Program-made: the position numbers and the translations under genes
The notes under the pieces: generated by a model
What the model was told of the DNA's origin: nothing
The model's input: the letters and a program-made list of their open reading frames with translations, nothing else
The model's database searches: none
Assembly: GCF_034006665.1 (NCBI RefSeq)
Contig: NZ_JAVESI010000013.1
Location: 16,783-80,782 of the forward strand
Direction of reading: 5' to 3'
Length of the DNA: 64,000 nucleotides
Origin: Trichloromonas sp034006665
GTDB taxonomy: Bacteria > Desulfobacterota > Desulfuromonadia > Desulfuromonadales > Trichloromonadaceae
Shown here: one piece after another, positions 10,370 to 16,857 of the stretch
Numbering within the stretch: position 1 is the first letter of the stretch
How the letters are laid out: every line of letters starts with the position of its first letter

Positions 10370-11979
10370 CGGAGATACTCCTTGAGGTTCTCGGCTTCCA
10401 GGGGTGCATAGGCGCAATCGGCGGCGGCGAGGGGGTAACCCTGGAGGGTCAGTTGCCTGGCGCGCCAGAGATAGGCAGCGCCGAGCAGCAGGTTGAGAGC
10501 GACGGGCACCACCCGGCGCTGGGTGGGGTCTTCAAGAAAGGTGCCGGCGGTCCATTCGTTGAAGGCGCCCATGGCCGGGCCGCACCAGATCTGGTAATCG
10601 ATCTTCCGTGAGCTTTCTCCCCGGTTCGCCCAGACCGGCGACTGTCCTAGATACCAGCGGAAGATCAGGGCCATCTTGTGTTTGGGCTCTTGTCGCGCCC
10701 GTTCCACCTGGCGGGGATCACGTTTGGCAAAATAGGTCCGGGTCTCTTCCCAGATTGTTTCCAGGGGAGCGCGAAAGAGCGTGGTTTCGAGCTTTTGCCT
10801 TTCGGCGGCGGGAATCGCGTCGATACTGTCGCACTGCCGGTAAAGCTCAAGGAGACGGGTGGCGCGCATGGAAAACATGGTGCCGCGCTTGAGCACCTGC
10901 ACATGTACGCCCATCTCGAACATATCCGCCGAGGGCGCCATGGTGATATCGGCCTGACGCGTCTCGGCGAGCATTTTGCGAACTTCGTCGCAGGTGCCCG
11001 ATTCGACGCAGGCCTGATTGACGGTGCCGGTGACCAGATAGGCGGCACCCATGGCGAAGGCGGCCAAGGCCGAGGACGGGGTGGCGATACCGCCGCCGAG
11101 GCCGAGACGCGGGGGGTGATCGTAGCGGTAGCGGGCCTGAAGCTTGTCCCGCAACGCGACGATGGAGGGGAAGAGGGAGATCGCCGGGCGGTTATCCGTA
11201 TGCCCGCCCGAATCGGCTTCGACGGTGATATCCTGGGCCATGGGAATTTGGCTCGCCAGTTCCGCCTGCTCGGCAGTGATCCGGTCGCCAGCGACCAGTT
11301 CCCGCAGTAAACGCTCCGGCGGCGGGGCGAGGAACTTGGCGGCGAGTTCTTCCCGGGAAAGCTTGGCGATGATCCGGTTGGGAGTGACGATCCGGCCGTT
11401 GGAATCGCGGTGGATGCCGTGGACGCGGAAATGCACCGCCGGCAGGGTCAGATCGAGAAAGGCCGAGGCCTCGATCAGGCGTACACCACGCCCAAGGTAC
11501 AGTTCCACCAGCGCCGCTTCCAGATCGGGTTCGTTGGGGCTATGAATCAGATTCATCCCGAAGGGATAAGTTTTCGCACCGCCCTGAAGTTGAGCGATGG
11601 CCTTTTCCACCTCGTCGAGAGGCAGACCGGCGGCACCGAAAAAACCGAGCATCCCTGCTTCGCCAAAGGCCTGGGCCATGGTGACGGAACTGATGCCCTT
11701 GGCCATCGAGCCGCCGACGTAGGCGTAACGCAGTCCGTGGTCGCGGCAAAAATCCGCGTCCCCGAGAGTTTCGGGAGGGCAGGAGGGAGTCATGCCGACA
11801 AAAGGGAGGCCGGACGAAAGGTCGGCCGTGTCGACGGCCCCCGCTTGCAGGCAACCCTGGTCATCGATAAAGAGAGGTATATTGGTTTGCAGCAGGGCGG
11901 CCACGGGGGTCGCGAACTGCCGCGGGGCGGGATGGAAGAGGCCCAGTGCTGGTTTCGAGCCTGGTTTCGTCTGATTCAA
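10366..11979 (-). CDS. pfaD: PfaD/Pfa1-type enoyl reductase (FMN-dependent, nitronate monooxygenase-like TIM barrel)
   Basis: 537 aa, the usual length for PfaD. It should reduce the enoyl intermediates made by the Pfa megasynthases, as a separate FMN-dependent enoyl reductase. Visible features are the N-terminal PfaD region (PFVGMTP, YVGGSMAKGISS), the flavin/phosphate-binding stretch ADSGGHTDNRP, and GGGIATPSSALAAFAMGAAYLVTGT near the middle, plus the PfaD C-terminal extension ending in NEWTAGTFLEDP. The start is TTG at 11979, with GAGGAG 8 nt upstream. It is the first gene of the operon pfaD-pfaA-pfa3, the myxobacterial pfa1-pfa2-pfa3 order. The stop overlaps the TTG of pfaA. Confidence 0.93.
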   Translation of the reverse strand: MNQTKPGSKPALGLFHPAPRQFATPVAALLQTNIPLFIDDQGCLQAGAVDTADLSSGLPFVGMTPSCPPETLGDADFCRDHGLRYAYVGGSMAKGISSVTMAQAFGEAGMLGFFGAAGLPLDEVEKAIAQLQGGAKTYPFGMNLIHSPNEPDLEAALVELYLGRGVRLIEASAFLDLTLPAVHFRVHGIHRDSNGRIVTPNRIIAKLSREELAAKFLAPPPERLLRELVAGDRITAEQAELASQIPMAQDITVEADSGGHTDNRPAISLFPSIVALRDKLQARYRYDHPPRLGLGGGIATPSSALAAFAMGAAYLVTGTVNQACVESGTCDEVRKMLAETRQADITMAPSADMFEMGVHVQVLKRGTMFSMRATRLLELYRQCDSIDAIPAAERQKLETTLFRAPLETIWEETRTYFAKRDPRQVERARQEPKHKMALIFRWYLGQSPVWANRGESSRKIDYQIWCGPAMGAFNEWTAGTFLEDPTQRRVVPVALNLLLGAAYLWRARQLTLQGYPLAAADCAYAPLEAENLKEYLR

Positions 11980-12088
11980 GCAAAACTCCTCGTGCCGGAC
12001 GAAGTGGTCGCCGCGCCGAAAATCTCTGCTTCCTTGTCCGGTTCCGGCGGCTAGATATCCAGAAATTTTTATTTCAAATCACGCAATA

Positions 12089-12112
12089 TGCCATTTAGTC
12101 GGTAAAATGGCA
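12089..12112. promoter_or_regulatory. Inverted repeat, possible operator between divergent pfaD and DUF1499 genes
   Basis: A perfect 8-bp inverted repeat, TGCCATTT-N8-AAATGGCA, lies 110 bp upstream of pfaD and 76 bp upstream of the divergent lipoprotein gene. No T-run follows it on either strand, which argues against a terminator. The placement fits a dimeric repressor or activator site for the pfa operon, but no regulator gene lies next to it. Confidence 0.35.
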
Positions 12113-12187
12113 AAGGCTTTATGGAAACCCTTGGATAAATAAAGGAATTCTTTCGTTCTTCACGAACGGGAAAGGGGTGGGAAGGAT

Positions 12188-12667
12188 ATGGGCAAAAGAG
12201 CTCTGGACGGGTTGAAACGATTGCTGACCCTGGGTGGATTTCTGGGTCTTACCGCCTGCGCTTCCGGTTCCGCCGATGGACCGGGTCTCAGGGAGGGCCG
12301 CTTGCGTCCCTGCTCGCCAAAGCCCAATTGTGTGTGCAGCGAAATGACGGACCCAGCCCACCTGGTTCAGCCGGTTGCGGTAACGACGGAAAACTGGCCC
12401 CGGATTCAGAAAGTAGCTCGGCGGGCGGTGGAGAACCTGGGGGGACGGGTGGAGCGGGTGGCGGACAATTATCTCTGGGCCACCTTCCGTTCGCGGATCT
12501 TTCACTTTGTCGATGATCTTGAATTGCGCTTTGACGAGGCGGAAAAGGCGGTGCATCTGCGTTCCGCCGCCCGCCTCGGTTACAGTGATTTCGGCGTCAA
12601 CCGCAAGCGGATCGAGGCGTTGCGGAAACAGCTGGAAGAGGAACTGCGCGGACCGGAACATCCCTGA
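12188..12667 (+). CDS. DUF1499 family lipoprotein
   Basis: 159 aa with an N-terminal hydrophobic stretch ending in a lipobox (LTACA, Cys near residue 22), so probably a lipid-anchored envelope protein. The DUF1499 signature is visible as PCSPKPNCVCS near the mature N-terminus, then a region of mixed strands and a C-terminal helix (KRIEALRKQLEEEL). The family's function is not established. It is divergent from pfaD. A purine-rich GGTGGGAAGG precedes the ATG. An overlapping reading frame on the other strand (12119-12709) has no recognisable features. Confidence 0.8.
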   Translation: MGKRALDGLKRLLTLGGFLGLTACASGSADGPGLREGRLRPCSPKPNCVCSEMTDPAHLVQPVAVTTENWPRIQKVARRAVENLGGRVERVADNYLWATFRSRIFHFVDDLELRFDEAEKAVHLRSAARLGYSDFGVNRKRIEALRKQLEEELRGPEHP

Positions 12668-12694
12668 AAAAAAACGGGAGCGTCGCCGCTCCCG
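12666..12694 (-). terminator. Rho-independent terminator of the nadB operon
   Basis: Perfect hairpin CGGGAGCG-TCGC-CGCTCCCG (12675-12694). On the minus strand it is followed by eight T residues, just after the last gene of the minus-strand operon. On the plus strand it also sits directly behind the DUF1499 stop codon. Confidence 0.9.
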
Positions 12695-12705
12695 CTGGGG
12701 AAGAG

Positions 12706-12915
12706 TCATTCTTCCTCGGAAATCTTGAAGACCTGCTGGACACCGGGCTGAGTTCGCAGTTCATCAATGGGCACGCGGCTGGTATCGCCGATAACGCCGA
12801 GGATGACCCGGTTGGCGCCGGTCGACTGATGGAAATCGAAATCCCGCTCGATAAGATACTCCTTGACCTGCTGCAGCTCGTTTTCGGTGACATTTTTTTT
12901 CATGACAATAAACAT
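12706..12915 (-). CDS. Stand-alone DAHP synthase N-terminal (ferredoxin-like regulatory) domain protein
   Basis: 69 aa, MFIVMKKNVTENELQQV onward. It matches the small ferredoxin-like domain that precedes the barrel of type I-beta DAHP synthases, including VMKK and the VILGVIGD strand. There is no catalytic barrel in this gene or next to it. In full-length enzymes this domain mediates feedback control. Here it sits immediately behind chorismate mutase (2 nt gap), so a role in sensing or regulating the shikimate branch is plausible but is inference. The start at 12915 has GAAAGG 9 nt upstream; the internal ATG at 12903 (MKK) is possible. Confidence 0.7.
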   Translation of the reverse strand: MFIVMKKNVTENELQQVKEYLIERDFDFHQSTGANRVILGVIGDTSRVPIDELRTQPGVQQVFKISEEE

Positions 12916-12917
12916 CT

Positions 12918-13190
12918 TTACAGACCTTTCGTGCGGAGACGTTCCAACCGCCGGGATTCGTCGATGACCCGCTCGAACATACGGACGATGGCGCCGTTAT
13001 CCAGAGGGCCGGGATTGGCCGCCTGCATGGCCTCGAAAATGCGCTTCTCCCGGGCCGGGTCGTAAACGGGAAGCCCCCGTTCTTTTTTGATTTCACCGAT
13101 CCGGAGGGCCAGCTCCGCCCGCTCGTTGAAGATCTTCAGCAGCAGGCGATCCAGTTCGTCGATGCGAACGCGAATTTCATCAATGGTCAA
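12918..13190 (-). CDS. Chorismate mutase, AroQ type (monofunctional)
   Basis: 90 aa, all-helical AroQ fold: IRVRIDELDRLLLKIFNERAELALRIGEIKK, then YDPAREKRIFEAM. The conserved substrate-binding Arg (RIDELD), the Arg in the first long helix and the Lys in GEIKKERG are visible. It converts chorismate to prephenate for Phe/Tyr synthesis in the cytoplasm. The start is TTG at 13190 with GGAG 7 nt upstream. It is the middle gene of the nadB-aroQ-DAHPS-N operon. No prephenate dehydratase or dehydrogenase domain is fused. Confidence 0.88.
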   Translation of the reverse strand: MTIDEIRVRIDELDRLLLKIFNERAELALRIGEIKKERGLPVYDPAREKRIFEAMQAANPGPLDNGAIVRMFERVIDESRRLERLRTKGL

Positions 13191-13212
13191 GGGTCGGCTC
13201 CTGGTGGGGTGA

Positions 13213-14811
13213 TCAGAACTGTTTCTGAATCAGGGTATCGCGCTTCCAGTGGATATCATCCGTTTCGGGATAATCAATGGTATAGTGCAGCCCGCGGCTC
13301 TCCTGCCGCTCCAGGGCGCAGCGGACGATGAGCTCGGCCACCGTGGCGATGTTGCGCAGCTCGATGAGATCCGAGGTGATGAGGAAATCCCAGTAGTAGT
13401 CGGCGATTTCCTCCTGAATCATCTGGACGCGACGCAGCGCCCGTGTCAGGCGTTTGTTGGAGCGCACGATGCCGACGTAGTTCCACATGCAGAGGCGGAT
13501 TTCGTGCCAGTTGTGGGCGACCACCACCTCTTCGTCGCTGTTGGTGGCGGTGCCGTAATCCCAGGGATCGATGGCCGGGTAGGTGTTGGGCAGGCTCGCC
13601 AGACGTTCCAGGGAGCGTTGCGCGGCACGCTTGCCGTAGACCACTCCTTCGAGCAGGCTGTTGCTGGCCAGGCGGTTGGCACCGTGGAGGCCGGTGCAGG
13701 ACGATTCGCCGATAACGAAAAGATTTTCAATGTCCGATTCCCCCCATTCGTCGACCCGCACCCCGCCGCACAGGTAGTGGGCCGCCGGCACCACCGGAAT
13801 CGGTTCCTTGGTCATGTCGATGCCGAAGGAAAGGCAGGTTTCGTAGATATTCGGGAAATGTCCCTTGATGAACTCCGCCCCCTTGTGGGTGATATCCAGA
13901 AAGACGCAGTCATCACCGTAGGTTTTCATTTCATGGTCGATGGCGCGGGCGACGATGTCACGGGGGGCGAGATCCCTGAGTTCGTGGTACTTTTCCATGA
14001 AGGCCGTGCCGTCCCGCCGCTTGAGAATCGCCCCTTCGCCCCGTACCGCTTCGGAAATGAGGAAGGATTTGGCGTGGGGGTGGAAGAGGGTGGTCGGGTG
14101 GAACTGCATGAATTCCATGTTGGCGATGGTCGCGCCGGCGCGGTAGGCCATGGCCACGCCGTCGCCGGTGGAGACGTCGGGATTGCAGGTGTAAAGATAG
14201 ACCTTGCCGGCACCGCCGGTGGCAAGAATGGTGATTTTCGCGCCGAATGTCAGGATTTCCTTGCTGGCGATATTAAGTACGTAGGCGCCTAGGCATTTGT
14301 CCGGGCGGATGCGGCGATGGGCGACCTTGGCCGCGGTGATCAGGTCGACGGCGATGTGGTTTTCGTAGATGCTGATGTTGGGATGCTTGCGCACCGCTTC
14401 GACCAGTGCCCGTTCGACTTCTCGGCCGGTGATGTCCTGGGCGTGGAGGATACGACGGTGGCTGTGTCCTCCTTCGCGGTGCAGGTCGTAGCTGTCGTCG
14501 GCCTTGCGGGTAAACTGCACGCCCCAGTCGATCAGGTCGTGGATGGCCTGGGGCCCATTTTCGACGACCATGCGCACGATCTCTTCCTTGGGCAGGAAGG
14601 CGCCGGCGACCAAGGTGTCGCGCACATGATTTTCGAAGGAATCTTCCTGCGAAAAGACCGACGCGATCCCTCCTTGGGCCAGGCTGGTGGCGGTTTCGGA
14701 GATTTCTCGCTTGGTGACGATGGCGACCTTGCCCTGGGTGGCGACTTTAAGAGCGTAGGAAAGACCGGCGATGCCGCTGCCGATGACCAGAAAATCGGAA
14801 ATAATTTTCAT
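13213..14811 (-). CDS. nadB: L-aspartate oxidase
   Basis: 532 aa, normal for NadB. It oxidises L-aspartate to iminoaspartate, the first step of de novo NAD synthesis, using FAD. Seen: N-terminal dinucleotide motif GSGIAGLSYAL, the SLAQGGIASV stretch, HREGGHSHRRILHAQDITG, FMQFHPTTLF, APRDIVARAI, the AHYLCGGVRVDEWG loop, CTGLHGANRLASNSLLEG, and a C-terminal helical domain. The start at 14811 was chosen because MKIISDFLVIGSG places the FAD motif at the usual position and GAGG precedes it; the frame is open 16 codons further upstream. It leads a three-gene operon with the two small aromatic-pathway genes. The quinolinate synthase gene is not in the window. Confidence 0.95.
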   Translation of the reverse strand: MKIISDFLVIGSGIAGLSYALKVATQGKVAIVTKREISETATSLAQGGIASVFSQEDSFENHVRDTLVAGAFLPKEEIVRMVVENGPQAIHDLIDWGVQFTRKADDSYDLHREGGHSHRRILHAQDITGREVERALVEAVRKHPNISIYENHIAVDLITAAKVAHRRIRPDKCLGAYVLNIASKEILTFGAKITILATGGAGKVYLYTCNPDVSTGDGVAMAYRAGATIANMEFMQFHPTTLFHPHAKSFLISEAVRGEGAILKRRDGTAFMEKYHELRDLAPRDIVARAIDHEMKTYGDDCVFLDITHKGAEFIKGHFPNIYETCLSFGIDMTKEPIPVVPAAHYLCGGVRVDEWGESDIENLFVIGESSCTGLHGANRLASNSLLEGVVYGKRAAQRSLERLASLPNTYPAIDPWDYGTATNSDEEVVVAHNWHEIRLCMWNYVGIVRSNKRLTRALRRVQMIQEEIADYYWDFLITSDLIELRNIATVAELIVRCALERQESRGLHYTIDYPETDDIHWKRDTLIQKQF

Positions 14812-14990
14812 GATAGGCCTCGTTGGGCGAAGAATGGACCGACAATTGCAAGTCGGCAAGGGAGGGGAGGCTGGTTTATGACCGAACCGCCGTCTGAAAA
14901 GGGAGGGCGGTGCCTGACGCCCATTAAAAATGCGTTATTATCGGCTTGCGCCTTGCCCTTGTCAAGTTCTTTGCCGGTGCGCCAAGTAGG

Positions 14991-15019
14991 TTGAAATACG
15001 GAAAAATATTCGATATATT
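14991..15019 (+). promoter_or_regulatory. Sigma-70 type promoter of the lytic transglycosylase gene
   Basis: TTGAAA (14991-14996), 17-nt spacer, TATATT (15014-15019), about 30 bp before the ATG at 15050. Both hexamers differ little from consensus and the spacing is optimal. Confidence 0.65.
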
Positions 15020-15049
15020 GCGAACTCGCCGCGAAAAATCGAGGAAGCT

Positions 15050-15676
15050 ATGAAACATTTTGCCGTCAGCGCATTTGCCGTTTGGGTTCTGTTCGTCGTC
15101 TTCCTGGTGGTTCCGCCCCCGGGGTATGGCGACATTTATCGTTATATCGACGCCAACGGCGTTACCCATTTTACCGATTGCCCGACCCATGGCCGTTATC
15201 GGTTGTTCATGAAATCGAAACGCTCCCACCCTCCTAAATCCCCCGGGGCGTCCGTTAATCTCACCAATCTCACCAAACACTATGATGGGTTGGTCAAGCA
15301 ATACGCCTCGGCCTATAACCTCGATGAGGCGCTGGTTCACGCAGTCATCAAGGTGGAGAGCAACTACAATTCCAACGCCCTTTCCAGTAAAGGTGCCCAA
15401 GGACTCATGCAGTTGATACCCGAAACCGCCAGCGACATGAATGTGCTCAATCCCTTTAATCCCGAGGAAAATATCCGCGGCGGGAGTCGCTACCTGCGCC
15501 TGATGCTCGATCAGTTCAACGGGAATACCGATCTCGCCCTGGCCGCCTATAATGCCGGCCCGAACGCCGTATTACGTTACCAGGGGATTCCGCCCTACGA
15601 GGAAACCCGCAACTATGTCCAAAAGGTCAAAAAATATTTTGAATATTTCCGCCAGAGCCGCAGTGCGTCCCTGTAG
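15050..15676 (+). CDS. Lytic murein transglycosylase, SLT domain with N-terminal DUF4124
   Basis: 208 aa. A signal peptide (about residues 1-26) is followed by a DUF4124-like stretch (DIYRYIDANGVTHFTDCP) and a C-terminal Slt domain. The catalytic Glu is in VIKVESNYNSNALSSKGAQGLMQLIP near residue 102; the downstream GGSRYLRLMLDQF, ALAAYNAGPNAV and PYEETRNYV motifs are complete. It cleaves peptidoglycan glycan strands in the periplasm with formation of 1,6-anhydromuramic ends. GAGGA precedes the ATG. It is monocistronic, with its own promoter. Confidence 0.92.
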   Translation: MKHFAVSAFAVWVLFVVFLVVPPPGYGDIYRYIDANGVTHFTDCPTHGRYRLFMKSKRSHPPKSPGASVNLTNLTKHYDGLVKQYASAYNLDEALVHAVIKVESNYNSNALSSKGAQGLMQLIPETASDMNVLNPFNPEENIRGGSRYLRLMLDQFNGNTDLALAAYNAGPNAVLRYQGIPPYEETRNYVQKVKKYFEYFRQSRSASL

Positions 15677-15715
15677 CCCCGTGATGTCGCCGGAGATTTT
15701 TTTGATAATTACCTG

Positions 15716-15744
15716 TTGACTTGAAAAAACCCTTTTGCTATTAA
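15716..15744 (+). promoter_or_regulatory. Sigma-70 type promoter of tRNA-Gly
   Basis: TTGACT (15716-15721), 17-nt spacer, TATTAA (15739-15744), placed about 40 bp before the mature 5' end of the tRNA. Confidence 0.65.
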
Positions 15745-15782
15745 TACAGCCGCTCGCTGCAGGAACAAGGCGAGCGGCATGA

Positions 15783-15857
<75 letters not shown>

Positions 15858-15868
15858 AAAAAACAACG

Positions 15869-15899
15869 AAGGCCCTGTCGTTTGACTGGGCCTTTTTTT
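15869..15899 (+). terminator. Terminator after tRNA-Gly
   Basis: Stem AAGGCCC (15869-15875) pairs with GGGCCTT (15888-15894) and is followed by a run of T residues. Confidence 0.85.
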
Positions 15900-16058
15900 A
15901 TTTATTTTCGCTAGTTTATAACAATCTCTTCCTTTGTTCCTCCCTGTGCTCTCAACTCGTTCCCTCCGCTTTAAAACCGGCCAGCTGTCCACTGTGCCGA
16001 AATTGTGCCTTGACAGTGCCTTTGCTGCCCATGCCCCGGTGATTCTCCTACTCGACAA

Positions 16059-16743
16059 ATGACTTCAACCTGGATTTGTTACTCAGGATCTCTTGCTTAT
16101 GTGATCGGGGTGACCGCCCAGAAGTTTCGTTCGTTTACCCGCTGGACTCAGTTCGTCGCCATGCTGACAGCGCAGCTGTCCGGCCGTTGCAGTCTGCGGG
16201 ATGAGGTGGACAGCCTCGCCGTTCAAGGTCAAAAGCTCTACCGCCTGGGCATCAAAGCGTTCAGCCGGGCAACTCTGGTGCGTTTCAACGAGAATCAGTC
16301 CCATACGCCCTATGGGGAGCTGTTTCAACGCTTGCTGGGGCGCTGCCAATCCCTGGCGCCACGGAACAAGAAATTCAAGCTGAAAGTGAAGATCTATCTG
16401 CTGGATGCCGCCCTGCTCGACCTGACCCTATCTCTGTTTCCCTGGGCCAAGTACCAGAAAACCAAGGGCGCGGCGAAGCTTCATGTCGGACTCGACGCCG
16501 ACGGCAATTTGCCCGCCTTTGTCGATTTGACCGCGGACCGGGAGCGCGGAATCAATCTGGCCAGAACCCTCGCGCTCCCAAGGTCATCTATGTGGTATTT
16601 GATCGCGGCTACACCGACTAAGCCTGTATCGGGGGCTGTGCGAGGATGGGGTGTCAATTTTCGATGAGTTATTTTGGTACCAAACCGCCGCCCGTCTCGC
16701 CGGACGCCACAGTCGAGTGGCGTCTCTGGATTCATTAATTTAA
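16059..16743 (+). pseudogene. Degenerate IS4-family transposase remnant
   Basis: A readable stretch of about 200 codons carries the N-terminal half of an IS4-type DDE transposase: FTRWTQFVAMLTAQLSGRCSLRD, then KVKIYLLDAALLDLTLSLFPWAKYQKTKGAAKLHVGLD. After about 16570 the frame shifts: VIYVVFDRGYTD is found in another frame, followed by a stop and a further shifted stretch (EDGVSIFDELFWYQTAAR) to 16743. The C-terminal catalytic part is missing. No clear terminal inverted repeats were seen. It is therefore a dead insertion next to a tRNA gene. Confidence 0.8.
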
Positions 16744-16857
16744 CCACCTCGCGTATGCAACTTCCTAATCGCACACAGCTGATATAGTGTAAGGGTGATG
16801 CTTGCGTCGTGAATCGCAGGCCGCGATCGTCCCTTTGAGACATGGGTTATCGAATCT

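Noticed and set aside
12119..12709. 196-codon minus-strand frame
   Set aside because: Overlaps the DUF1499 lipoprotein gene, which has a signal peptide, lipobox and known family motif; the antisense frame has no features.
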